The notes under the pieces: generated by a model
Databases searched by the model: none
What the model saw: the letters and a program-made list of their open reading frames with translations, nothing else
What the model was told of the DNA's origin: nothing
NCBI GenBank assembly: GCA_024710875.1
Contig: JANJTX010000167.1
Location: 1-37,243 of the forward strand
Direction: 5' to 3'
DNA length: 37,243 nucleotides
Source: Anaerolineales bacterium
Lineage (GTDB): Bacteria; Chloroflexota; Anaerolineae; Anaerolineales; UBA11579
Made by a program: the position numbers and the translations under genes
Shown: one piece after another, positions 7,721 through 15,103 of the stretch
Position numbering within the stretch: position 1 is the first letter of the stretch
How the letters are laid out: each line of letters starts with the position of its first letter

Positions 7721-9754
7721 ATGACCGACCAGACCAACGTCACCGAAGCCCAGATTGCCGTGCACTGGCAGGAGGAGGAGAAATTCCAGCCGCACCACTC
7801 CTTCATCGCCCAGGCCAACATGACCGATGAGGCCATCTACAAACGCTTCAGTTTGGAGAACTTCCCCGAGTGCTACCGCGAATACGCCGACCTGCTCACC
7901 TGGGATAAGCTCTGGCATACAATTCTCGACACCTCCGAAGCCCCGACCTGGAACTGGTTCAAGGGCGGCATGCTCAACGTCTCGGCCAACTGCGTGGACC
8001 GCCACCTCGCCCAGCACCGCAACAAGGCCGCTTTCATCTGGGTACCGGAACTGGAAGACGAGCCGCAGGTCACCCTCACCTACCAGGAACTCTACGCCCG
8101 CGTGAATGAAATGGCGGCCGTGCTGCGCGACGAGTGCGGCGTCAAAGCCGGCGACCGCATCACCATCCACATGCCGATGGCGCCCGAACTGCCGATCACC
8201 ATGCTGGCCTGCGCTCGCCTCGGGGCGGTGCATTCGGTCGTGTTCGGCGGGTTCAGCGGCCACGCCTGCGGCCAGCGCATCAGCGACTCGGGCAGCAAGG
8301 TGCTGGTGGTGATGGATGCCTACTACCGCAACGGCGGCCTGATTGACCACAAGGAAAAAGCCGATGAAGCCGTCAAGACCGCCCAGGAAGAAGGCGTCAA
8401 GGTCGAGCATGTGCTGGTCTGGCAGCGCTATCAGGGCGAATACAAGTCCGAAACCAAAATGAAAAGCGGGCGCGACCATTTCGTGGCCGACCTGCTCGCC
8501 AAACACCGCGGGGCCATCGTCCCGCCAGTCTCCATGCCAGCCGAAGCCCCGCTGTTCCTGATGTACACCAGCGGCACAACCGGCCGCCCCAAGGGCTGCC
8601 AGCATTCCAGCGGCGGCTACCTCACTTACGCCGCCGGGACTTCCAAATTCGTGCAGGACATCCACCCCACCGATGTGTACTGGTGCATGGCCGACATCGG
8701 CTGGATTACCGGCCACTCCTATATTGTGTACGGCCCGTTAGCCCTGGCGGCCACATCGGTTTTATACGAGGGCGTGCCGGGCTACCCGGATAGCGGCCGC
8801 CCGTGGCGCATCGCCGAGCGGCTGGGGGTGAACATCTTCCACACCGCCCCCACCACCATCCGCATGTTGCGCAAGGCCGGGCCGGATGAACCCCTCAAGT
8901 ACAACATCCACTTCAAACACATGACCACCGTGGGCGAACCGATTGAGCCGGAAGTGTGGCGCTGGTACTACTACACCGTGGGCAAGGGCAAGGCCGCCAT
9001 TGTGGATACCTACTGGCAGACCGAAACCGGCGGCTTCCTGTGCAGCACCATGCCCGCCATCCACCCGATGAAGCCCGGCAGCGCCGGCCCCGGCATGCCC
9101 GGCATCCACCCCATCATCTACGACGATGACGGCCACGAAATCCCGCCCGGTACGCCCAAAGCCGGTAACATGTGCATCCGCAACCCGTGGCCGGGCGCCT
9201 TCCAGACCATCTACGGCGACCGCGACCGTTTTGTGAGCACCTACTACGCCAAATTCAACAAGAACCCCAAGAGTACCGACTGGCGCGACTGGCCCTACTT
9301 CACCGGCGACGCCGCCGTGGCCGCCAGCGATGGCTACTACCGCATCCTCGGCCGGGTGGACGATGTGATTAACGTGGCCGGGCACCGGCTCGGTACCAAG
9401 GAACTCGAATCGGCCTGCCTGCTGGTGGAGGAAATCGCCGAGGCGGCGGTGGTGCCGGTGCAGGATGAAATCAAGGGCAAAATGCCGGAGATTTATGTGG
9501 CCCTCAAACCGGGCTACAAGAAAAGCAAGGCGATTGAAGACAAGGTGGTCAAGGCGATTGAAACCAGCATCGGTAAAATCGCCCGGCCGCGCCATGTATG
9601 GATTGTGCCGGACATGCCCAAAACCCGCTCCGGCAAAATCATGCGCCGCGTACTGGCTTCACTCTCCAATGGCCGCGACGTGGGCGATGTCACCACCCTC
9701 GCCAACCCCGAGGTGGTCGAAGAAATCCGCCTGATGATGCAGGAGCGCGGGTAG
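7721..9754 (+). CDS. acs: Acetyl-CoA synthetase (acetate--CoA ligase, AMP-forming)
   Basis: This 677-residue adenylate-forming enzyme makes acetyl-CoA from acetate, ATP and CoA through acetyl-AMP. All signature motifs are present: YTSGTTGRPKG (ATP phosphate loop, from residue 282), TVGEPIEPEVW, DTYWQTETGG (AMP binding and acyl pocket), YFTGDAA, GRVDDVINVAGHRLGT (hinge) and KTRSGKIMRR with the conserved lysine at about 639, the site acetylated in characterised Acs proteins. The valine in TVGEP and the tryptophan in YWQTETGG fit a small, acetate-sized pocket. The ATG at 7721 follows GAGGAGAG. It is transcribed alone from the promoter at 7594-7622 and converges with the transporter gene ending at 9768. 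Confidence 0.95.
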   Translation: MTDQTNVTEAQIAVHWQEEEKFQPHHSFIAQANMTDEAIYKRFSLENFPECYREYADLLTWDKLWHTILDTSEAPTWNWFKGGMLNVSANCVDRHLAQHRNKAAFIWVPELEDEPQVTLTYQELYARVNEMAAVLRDECGVKAGDRITIHMPMAPELPITMLACARLGAVHSVVFGGFSGHACGQRISDSGSKVLVVMDAYYRNGGLIDHKEKADEAVKTAQEEGVKVEHVLVWQRYQGEYKSETKMKSGRDHFVADLLAKHRGAIVPPVSMPAEAPLFLMYTSGTTGRPKGCQHSSGGYLTYAAGTSKFVQDIHPTDVYWCMADIGWITGHSYIVYGPLALAATSVLYEGVPGYPDSGRPWRIAERLGVNIFHTAPTTIRMLRKAGPDEPLKYNIHFKHMTTVGEPIEPEVWRWYYYTVGKGKAAIVDTYWQTETGGFLCSTMPAIHPMKPGSAGPGMPGIHPIIYDDDGHEIPPGTPKAGNMCIRNPWPGAFQTIYGDRDRFVSTYYAKFNKNPKSTDWRDWPYFTGDAAVAASDGYYRILGRVDDVINVAGHRLGTKELESACLLVEEIAEAAVVPVQDEIKGKMPEIYVALKPGYKKSKAIEDKVVKAIETSIGKIARPRHVWIVPDMPKTRSGKIMRRVLASLSNGRDVGDVTTLANPEVVEEIRLMMQERG

Positions 9755-9767
9755 AGGCGCAGCAATA

Positions 9768-11000
9768 TCAGGGCCAGACGAACAGCGCCAGCCAACCGGT
9801 AGCCAGCGCCAGCGTAACCAGGGTGATGGGAATGCCGGCGCGCACATACTCGCCAAACGACAGGCGCACCCCACGCCCGGCCGCCAGCTCGGCGACGATT
9901 AAGTTCGCCACCGAGCCCAGCAGGGTGAGGTTGCCCGCCAGAGTGGAGATGGCCGCCAGCGCCAGCCAGCCGGCCTCCGGGCTGGGCAGGCTGGCCACCA
10001 CCGGGCGCAGCAGCAGCACCGCCGGGACGTTGCTGACGGCGTTACTCAAGATGGCCGTGAGGGCGGCGAAGGCCGCCACGCCGGTCTGGGGACCGAGGTT
10101 CAGGGCGTGAAACAGGGCTTCGGCCACGCCGTTGGCCTCCAGCGAGCCGGTCACCACGAACAGGGCGGCAAAGAACAACAGCAATTCCCAGTTGAACTCA
10201 CGAAAAACCGTTTCAGGTTGCACCCGGCGGGTGAACAACAGCAGGCAGGCCGCCAGAAAGGCAGCCTCGGCGATGGGCGCGCCGAGCAGGAAGGCAACCA
10301 GCAGCCCGGCGCTGACCAGCAGGCTCTTGATGAGCAACGGGCGCAGGACGGCCGGCGGCTCCCCGGCTGGAACCGTCAGCGGGGCGCGGGCGAACTCGGC
10401 CGGGTACAGCCAGACCAGAATGCTCCAGATGACTGCCAGCGAGAACAGGGCGATGGGCGTGAGAGCCAGCGCAAACTCCAGATAGGGGATGCCGGAGGCG
10501 ATGCCGATAATCATGTTCTGCGGGTTGCCAGTCAGCGTGGCGACCGAACCGGCGTTGGCGGCGGTGGCCAGGCCAATCAGGTAGGGCAGCGGGTTGCGGC
10601 CAAGGCGCTGCGCCAGGCTGACCACCAGCGGGGTGAACATCAGGCAGATGGTATCGTTCAGAAAGAAGGCGCTTAACAGGCCGGAGGCAGCGAGCAACAG
10701 GGCCAGCAACTGGCGCGGGCTGTGCGCCAGCCGCAACAACGACTGGGCGGCGAGATCAAAGAAGCCCGCCAGGCGCAGATTGGCATTCAAAATCATCATG
10801 CTCAACAGGATGACGAGGGTGTCAATATCCAGAAAGTTGCCGAGGTCAGCGAAGGCCACCTGGCGCGTCACCAGCAGCAGCCCGACGCCCATCAGGGCGA
10901 TGGTGGTGCGGTTGGCGCGCAGGCGCGGCCAGCGGCCGATGGCCACACCGAGATAGGTCAGGGCCACGATGGTGAGAGTCGGCCAGAAGGCGGGTTGCAT
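9768..11000 (-). CDS. ArsB/NhaD-SLC13 superfamily transporter (YbiR-like)
   Basis: The 410-residue protein is almost wholly hydrophobic, with ten or more predicted membrane helices. Two helical-hairpin signatures of the ion-transporter superfamily are visible: SAFFLNDTICLMFTPLVVSL and NAGSVATLTGNPQNMIIGIA in the first half, and TAILSNAVSNVPAVLLLRP with STLAGNLTLLGSVANLIV in the second. Such proteins carry anions or exchange Na+ for H+. It lacks the TrkA-C insert of the transporter at 2366. The ATG at 11000 follows the methyltransferase stop by 6 nt, so the two genes form an operon; the link between their functions is not obvious. Confidence 0.85.
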   Translation of the reverse strand: MQPAFWPTLTIVALTYLGVAIGRWPRLRANRTTIALMGVGLLLVTRQVAFADLGNFLDIDTLVILLSMMILNANLRLAGFFDLAAQSLLRLAHSPRQLLALLLAASGLLSAFFLNDTICLMFTPLVVSLAQRLGRNPLPYLIGLATAANAGSVATLTGNPQNMIIGIASGIPYLEFALALTPIALFSLAVIWSILVWLYPAEFARAPLTVPAGEPPAVLRPLLIKSLLVSAGLLVAFLLGAPIAEAAFLAACLLLFTRRVQPETVFREFNWELLLFFAALFVVTGSLEANGVAEALFHALNLGPQTGVAAFAALTAILSNAVSNVPAVLLLRPVVASLPSPEAGWLALAAISTLAGNLTLLGSVANLIVAELAAGRGVRLSFGEYVRAGIPITLVTLALATGWLALFVWP

Positions 11001-11006
11001 TGGTGG

Positions 11007-11651
11007 TCAGGCGCGCTGGTAAACCAGCACCTGCCAGAAGCCGTGGCGTTTGTAGAAACTGCGCTGCAAACCCGTTTCGGCCAGCAGGCGTTCAATTTCG
11101 GCAGTGGGGTGGATGAACAGGCGATACGGGTTGCGGGTGAAGACCCGCAGAAAGAAGTTGGCGATGCGGCCGATGGTTTGAATCCAGCCGGCATCCAGCG
11201 GGATGACGATGGCATAGCGTTGGCGGGCGAGGGCGGCCGAGGCACGTACCAGGGCGGGCATATCGTCGTAGCAGCAGATGACGCGGTCCAGCGTGACGAT
11301 GTCGGCCGGGGCGAGGCCGGGGGCGAGGTCCACGAAATCGCCGAACTGGAACTCGACCTGTTCGGCGTGGCCGCGGCGCTCGCTTTCGGCGCGGGCGGTG
11401 GCAAGGTAGGCGCTGGACGCATCCACATGGGTGACGGCCGCGAGGCCGCGCGGCAGCAGCTCATGGTGAATCATGCCGATCCCGCCGCCGACATCCAGCA
11501 GGCGCAGGCCCGCCAGCCCACCGGCGCTAACCTGCTCAATCAGCGTGCGGGTGGCTTTGGACGGCCCTTTTTTCAGGTACTCTTTGAGGTCGGCCTGGGC
11601 GGTCTTGTCATCAAACATCTGCTCGATGCCACAGCATTGGGGTTTGGTCAT
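11007..11651 (-). CDS. SAM-dependent methyltransferase
   Basis: This 214-residue class I methyltransferase has motif I LLDVGGGIGMIHHELL (SAM binding, residues about 50-65), an acidic motif II (VTHVDASSAYLATA) and motif III region with DIVTLDRVICCYDD. The overall layout and C-terminal FIHPTAEIERLLAETGL resemble small-molecule methyltransferases of the Mg-protoporphyrin/ubiquinone type; the substrate is unknown. The N-terminus has a Cys pair (QCCGIEQMF). I use the ATG at 11651; a TTG two codons upstream is possible. There is no Shine-Dalgarno. The leader is a 7-nt tandem repeat. A transporter follows at 6 nt. Confidence 0.85.
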   Translation of the reverse strand: MTKPQCCGIEQMFDDKTAQADLKEYLKKGPSKATRTLIEQVSAGGLAGLRLLDVGGGIGMIHHELLPRGLAAVTHVDASSAYLATARAESERRGHAEQVEFQFGDFVDLAPGLAPADIVTLDRVICCYDDMPALVRASAALARQRYAIVIPLDAGWIQTIGRIANFFLRVFTRNPYRLFIHPTAEIERLLAETGLQRSFYKRHGFWQVLVYQRA

Positions 11652-11663
11652 ACGCAATTTTTT

Positions 11664-11691
11664 AATGGGTAACTGGTAATTGGTAATTAGT
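11664..11691 (-). repeat. 7-nt tandem array G1 (ACYARTT family) in gene leader
   Basis: Four in-phase heptamers, read on the minus strand as ACTAATT, ACCAATT, ACCAGTT and ACCCATT, fill the space between the predicted transcription start and a point 12 nt before the methyltransferase ATG. Confidence 0.8.
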
Positions 11692-11698
11692 GCTTTGG

Positions 11699-11704
11699 AT
11701 TATA
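11699..11704 (-). promoter_or_regulatory. -10 box (TATAAT) before the 7-nt array
   Basis: A perfect TATAAT on the minus strand lies 7 nt upstream of array G1, so the array would form the start of the methyltransferase mRNA. No clear -35 is visible. Confidence 0.55.
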
Positions 11705-11721
11705 TGCCAGACGGCGTTGCT

Positions 11722-11761
11722 TGTTTCCCTGTTTCCTTGTCTACCTGTTTACCTGCCTACC
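11722..11761 (-). repeat. 8-nt tandem array B (RGTARACA family)
   Basis: Five perfect-length octamers on the minus strand (GGTAGGCA, GGTAAACA, GGTAGACA, AGGAAACA, GGGAAACA) begin 4 nt after the SDR gene stop codon, on its sense strand. Confidence 0.85.
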
Positions 11762-11765
11762 TGCT

Positions 11766-12557
11766 TTACAACGTGCCTTTCACGATGCCGCCATCCACCG
11801 GCAGCATGACGCCGGTGATGTACGAGGCGGCGGGCGAGAGCAGAAAGACGGCGGCGCGGGCGAACTCTTCCGGGGCGGCCATGCGGCCGAGGGCGGTTTC
11901 GCGGGCCTGCTGGGCGAGTTGCTCGGCGGGGGTTTCGCCGCTGCGGGCGGCGCGGGCTTCCATGAGGCTGTAGACGCGCTCGGTTTCGGTCCAGCCGGGC
12001 AGGATGGAATTGACGCGGATGCCCGCCGGGCCGAATTCCTGCGAGAGGGTCTTGGTCAGGCCGATGGTGGCGAGGCGGATGCTATTGGAGAGTACCAGGT
12101 TGGGGATGGGCTGTTTGGCCGAATAGGACGTAATCGTCAGAATGCTGGCGGCGGCCGATTGGCGCAGGTGGGGCAGGGCCGCCCGAATCAGGCGCACATG
12201 CGCCATGAGTGAAAGATCAATGGCGGCCTGCCAGGCGGCATCGTCGAGTTCTTCAAACGCGCCGGAGGGCGGGCCGCCAGCATTGGTCACCAGCAAGTCC
12301 AGCCCACCGAGGGCCGCGGCGGCATCCGCCACCAGTTGGGTAATGGCGGCCGGGTCGGCCAAGTCGGCGGGCAGGGCGTGGGCGGGCGCGTCGGTTTCAG
12401 TTGTGATGGTCTCGGCGGCGGCCCGGATTTTCTGCGGGTCGCGGCTGTTAATCGCCACGGCGCAGCCTTCGGCGGCCAGTCCGCGGGCGGTGGCGTAGCC
12501 GAGGCCCTGGCTGGCACCGGTGATGAGGGCGCGTTTGCCGGTTAGTTGGAAATCCAT
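11766..12557 (-). CDS. Atypical short-chain dehydrogenase/reductase
   Basis: The 263-residue protein has the SDR Rossmann fold: TGASQGLG (residues 13-20, cofactor glycine loop), NAGG (92-95), and a C-terminal PVDGG typical of FabG-like enzymes. The catalytic site is unusual. At the place of the YxxxK motif the sequence reads SNSIR (157-161), so both the tyrosine and the lysine are replaced. It belongs to a FabG-like subgroup whose activity I cannot predict. The ATG at 12557 has a -10 hexamer only 6 nt before it and no Shine-Dalgarno, so it should be leaderless. An 8-nt repeat array follows the stop by 4 nt. Confidence 0.85.
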   Translation of the reverse strand: MDFQLTGKRALITGASQGLGYATARGLAAEGCAVAINSRDPQKIRAAAETITTETDAPAHALPADLADPAAITQLVADAAAALGGLDLLVTNAGGPPSGAFEELDDAAWQAAIDLSLMAHVRLIRAALPHLRQSAAASILTITSYSAKQPIPNLVLSNSIRLATIGLTKTLSQEFGPAGIRVNSILPGWTETERVYSLMEARAARSGETPAEQLAQQARETALGRMAAPEEFARAAVFLLSPAASYITGVMLPVDGGIVKGTL

Positions 12558-12563
12558 GCGGCG

Positions 12564-12569
12564 AGTATA
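12564..12569 (-). promoter_or_regulatory. -10 box (TATACT), leaderless SDR gene
   Basis: TATACT on the minus strand is followed by CGCCGC and the ATG at 12557, a 6-nt gap that predicts leaderless mRNA. Confidence 0.6.
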
Positions 12570-12612
12570 TCATTTGGGAGTAGGCCTGGCTGCGGTTTTA
12601 ACCCCATTGCCT

Positions 12613-12633
12613 GCCGAAGCCATAGGCTTCGGC
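12613..12633. repeat. Short perfect hairpin
   Basis: GCCGAAGCC and GGCTTCGGC pair perfectly around ATA. There is no T-run on either side, so it looks like a dispersed palindrome rather than a terminator. It lies in the gene-free stretch 12558-12789. Confidence 0.5.
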
Positions 12634-12690
12634 CCAGAGGCACAGAGAAAAACTTTTAGTGGACTGTGAGTGGCCTTCTGCTATGGTGGT

Positions 12691-12718
12691 GTAGGGGCGA
12701 GGCATGCCTCGCCCCTAC
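12691..12718. repeat. Perfect 28-bp palindrome
   Basis: The 14-base arm GTAGGGGCGAGGCA is followed by its exact reverse complement. Palindromes with this core are common dispersed elements in environmental bacterial genomes. No gene is present. Confidence 0.65.
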
Positions 12719-12741
12719 AAAATCGGATGGCTTGCATTATC

Positions 12742-12773
12742 AAAAAGCCCCCGCCAGGTCGGGCGGGGGCTTT
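12742..12773 (-). terminator. Rho-independent terminator of the DUF4349 gene
   Basis: A 12-bp stem (AAAGCCCCCGCC with GGCGGGGGCTTT) with a 6-nt loop ends in TTTTT on the minus strand, 17 bases beyond the DUF4349 stop. Confidence 0.85.
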
Positions 12774-12789
12774 GGGTGTTGGGGTTGGG

Positions 12790-13830
12790 TTACTTCTCGG
12801 CGGGCTTTTGCGGTTCGGCGGCGGCTTTGCGGGCCACGCGGCGGCGGATGGCTCGGAAGAGCCAGCGGCCAAGCAGGAAGAAGGCCACCAGCCAGGGCAG
12901 GCCGGCCACGGCGAAGTACAGCAGCCAGTCGGCGAAGTCGCGCAGGCTGTCCAGCAGGTCATCCAGCCCCATGCGCAGGGTTTCGAGCGGCTTCCAACTG
13001 GTATCAATCGGCTGGGCGGCGAAGTGCGGCTGGAGGTCGATGGTGATGCGCGAGAGGGTGGCGGCGCCGCGCAGGTATTGCAGGCGGCCCTGAATCGATT
13101 CAATCTCGGCTTCGCGGATGGTGAGCTGGGCTTCGGCCTGCAGCAGGGCTTCGGTGGTATCGGCATTGCGCATGATGTCCAGCAGGCGGTCGCGGCCGGT
13201 TTGCAGGGCTTCGAGGCGGCCCTGCAGGTCCACATATTCTTCGGTCACATCTGCGGCGGTTTCGTTGCGGCTGTTGACCTGCACGGCCATCGCGGCGAGG
13301 CGGTTCATCACATCCGCAAACTGCGAGGATGGCACGCGGATGGTCATGCTGATGCTGGGCACGCTGGTGCCGTTGCCGTATTCGTTGGCCGAGACCACGA
13401 AAGCGCCCTGCAATGCGTACTCGCTGACGAGGGTTTCAATCTGCTGGCGGCTGGCGAGGGTGTCTTCAACCGCCATGCTCAAACTGCCTTCACGGATGAT
13501 GAGGCGCTCGGTGGTCTGGACGAGGCTGCCATTGGTGACGTTGCCCTGGGGGGCAATTTGGGTTGGCATAGCGCCGTAGAGGGCTTCTTCGGCAAATTCA
13601 GCCGATGGGGCGGCGGCGTAGAAATCGGCCGGCGCGGAGGTGTCGGTGGGATAGACCGAGTAGTCGGCATAGGCCGGGGCGCCGCCGCCGTAACCGACTG
13701 ACCGTAAGGCCGCCCCGCCGAACAGGCCGAGAACGATGTACAGTAGCAGCGGGACGAGGATGAGCAGGCCGCCGGCCCACCACAGGTACTTGGTCTTGAT
13801 TTTGATAGCGGGGATATTTAGTTCAGACAT
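12790..13830 (-). CDS. DUF4349 membrane-anchored protein
   Basis: The 346-residue protein has an N-terminal membrane helix (about 14-36, WWAGGLLILVPLLLYIVLGL), a Gly/Ala/Tyr-rich linker, then the DUF4349 domain (about 105-295) with RLIIREGSLSMAVEDT and the helical section YVDLQGRLEALQTGRDRLLDI, which is a likely coiled coil. A second membrane helix (about 300-325) and a basic tail follow. The bulk should face outside the membrane. Family function is unknown; a role in envelope maintenance is a guess. AAGGAG lies 10 nt before the ATG at 13830. A strong terminator follows. The upstream gap holds 8-nt array C. Confidence 0.85.
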   Translation of the reverse strand: MSELNIPAIKIKTKYLWWAGGLLILVPLLLYIVLGLFGGAALRSVGYGGGAPAYADYSVYPTDTSAPADFYAAAPSAEFAEEALYGAMPTQIAPQGNVTNGSLVQTTERLIIREGSLSMAVEDTLASRQQIETLVSEYALQGAFVVSANEYGNGTSVPSISMTIRVPSSQFADVMNRLAAMAVQVNSRNETAADVTEEYVDLQGRLEALQTGRDRLLDIMRNADTTEALLQAEAQLTIREAEIESIQGRLQYLRGAATLSRITIDLQPHFAAQPIDTSWKPLETLRMGLDDLLDSLRDFADWLLYFAVAGLPWLVAFFLLGRWLFRAIRRRVARKAAAEPQKPAEK

Positions 13831-13873
13831 GGCGTTTCTTCTCCTTGAGATGCTTTAAGTATACTGGCAAGCA

Positions 13874-13928
13874 GGGATACAGGTAAACATGGAAACAGGT
13901 AAACATGTATCAGGTACACATGGAAACT
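13874..13928 (+). repeat. 8-nt tandem array C (RGTARACA family)
   Basis: Seven units (GGGATACA, GGTAAACA, TGGAAACA, GGTAAACA, a 7-nt TGTATCA, GGTACACA, TGGAAACT) lie on the plus strand between two minus-strand genes. It is the one array antisense to its neighbours and not next to a stop codon. The rest of the gap 13831-14013 shows nothing further. Confidence 0.8.
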
Positions 13929-14013
13929 GGGTGGCGGGTGTATGGGGTTAAGACGCCGGATTGGCGCGTAAAGTTCCCGGTGGGCGGGCCGGGTGGCTGG
14001 GGCGTTGGCGCGG

Positions 14014-14406
14014 TCAGGCCCCGGAAATGTAGCGGCGGTCGTAGCGGGGTTTGAGCGGCCCGGTATCTTCCAGGCTGCGCTGACGCGCCCGACGGCCAAT
14101 CTCGGTCACCGGGTCGAAGCGTTCGGGGTCCATTGCCGAGAGCATGTCGGCGGCGAAATCGCGCCGCCAATCGCTGGCGTAGAGCATCAATTGGCGCAAA
14201 AGGGTCAGTTTGGGCAGGTTGGCGCGGTCTTCCCAGTTCTTGACGGTCTGGTGCGAGACTGTGCCGCCCAGCGGTTCCAGGGCGGCGCTTAAACTGGCCG
14301 AGAAATCGCGCAGCGACTGCGGCCGGCCGGGCTCGCCCAAAATCTGGCGGTAGGCGAAAACGATATCCGCCACGGCGCGTTTGGCGGGCAGGGTGGTGTC
14401 GTACAT
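14014..14406 (-). CDS. Small HTH (XRE-like) DNA-binding protein
   Basis: The 130-residue product starts at the ATG at 14406, preceded by AGGAGG; a longer frame to 14466 would run through the promoter. Residues about 28-65 contain SLRDFSASLSAALEPLGGTVSHQTVKNWEDR, in which SHQTVKNWE is a typical recognition helix of a Cro/CI-type helix-turn-helix. The C-terminal half is charged and has no known domain. It is probably a transcription regulator. An inverted repeat TAGAA-N6-TTCTA overlaps its predicted transcription start, suggesting autoregulation. The gene is monocistronic and its targets are unknown. Confidence 0.7.
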   Translation of the reverse strand: MYDTTLPAKRAVADIVFAYRQILGEPGRPQSLRDFSASLSAALEPLGGTVSHQTVKNWEDRANLPKLTLLRQLMLYASDWRRDFAADMLSAMDPERFDPVTEIGRRARQRSLEDTGPLKPRYDRRYISGA

Positions 14407-14422
14407 TCCGCATCCTCCTGAA

Positions 14423-14443
14423 TAGAATACTTGTTCTATAATA
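14423..14443 (-). promoter_or_regulatory. Promoter with overlapping inverted-repeat operator
   Basis: On the minus strand the -10 TATTAT (14443-14438) is followed by the inverted repeat TAGAA-N6-TTCTA (14438-14423), which covers the likely transcription start of the HTH gene. A repressor bound there would block initiation. Confidence 0.5.
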
Positions 14444-14540
14444 ACAGGCGCGCCGCCAGATGGCAAGTGATTTGTATAAAAATTTCATTGCGGGCCTGTG
14501 AAAGGTGTAGTCCATTGCAGTTCTTAGAACCAGGCCGCTT

Positions 14541-14546
14541 TATAAT
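14541..14546 (+). promoter_or_regulatory. -10 box (TATAAT) of the small lipoprotein gene
   Basis: A perfect TATAAT lies 46 nt before the ATG at 14593, diverging from the HTH gene promoter. A -35 with proper spacing is not evident. Confidence 0.5.
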
Positions 14547-14592
14547 CCAGTATATTTACCGGCCCGGATTGTAAGGATTACTTTAGAAGACG

Positions 14593-15039
14593 ATGAAAGA
14601 TTGGAAAACGTACGCCCTGGCGTTGGTGTTGGTACTGACGGGTTGCAGCCCAACCGCGCCAGCGGCCCCCCGGCCCAGCGCCTCCCCGGCAGTGGAGGCC
14701 ATTTTGCAGGCCACCCCGCGGCTGGCGGCGGTGGCGGCCGCGCCACTGCCTTCCGCCGCGCCCATGACTCCTACTGCGTGGTCGGCCCAGTTTACCCCCA
14801 CGCCGGATGCCACCGCCCCGCATGGGGATGGCGACTTCATCATCGGGGCGCATATCGCCGCCGGGCGCTGGCAGTCGGATGGGGCGGCCGAGGGCGAGTG
14901 CTACTGGACGACCCGCAAGGCCAATGGCATCATCCTCAAGAGTTTTATCGGCCAGGCGGGGGGCATCATTGAACTGGGCGGCTATGACTACGAAGTGCAA
15001 TTTCGTAATTGCGGCACCTGGTATTACCTCGGCCCATAG
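14593..15039 (+). CDS. Small secreted lipoprotein
   Basis: The 148-residue product begins with a lipoprotein signal ending LTGC (Cys18). A low-complexity stretch rich in Ala, Pro and Thr (about 20-75) acts as a linker. The C-terminal 70 residues form a compact domain starting DGDFIIGAHIAAGRWQSDG, with CYWTTRK and FRNCGTWYYL. Similar IG-x-DI-x-PG-x-(Y/W) and CYW-containing modules end many actinobacterial and Chloroflexota secreted proteins; their function is unknown. The two cysteines (about 103 and 142) could form a disulfide. The Shine-Dalgarno is weak (AGAAG). A bidirectional terminator follows, and the next gene is convergent. Confidence 0.75.
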   Translation: MKDWKTYALALVLVLTGCSPTAPAAPRPSASPAVEAILQATPRLAAVAAAPLPSAAPMTPTAWSAQFTPTPDATAPHGDGDFIIGAHIAAGRWQSDGAAEGECYWTTRKANGIILKSFIGQAGGIIELGGYDYEVQFRNCGTWYYLGP

Positions 15040-15057
15040 CCTGGCTGACTGAATCAT

Positions 15058-15085
15058 AAAGCGGCTGGAATTCTCCAGCCGCTTT
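15058..15085. terminator. Bidirectional rho-independent terminator
   Basis: A perfect 12-bp stem, AAAGCGGCTGGA with TCCAGCCGCTTT and a 4-nt loop, separates two convergent genes. The T-tracts are short on both strands, so strength is uncertain. Confidence 0.7.
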
Positions 15086-15103
15086 GCTTAGGGGGCGTCA
15101 GAG

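Noticed and set aside
14407-14466. Longer start for the HTH gene
   Set aside because: The extension would translate the promoter and inverted repeat. AGGAGG before the ATG at 14406 fixes the start.
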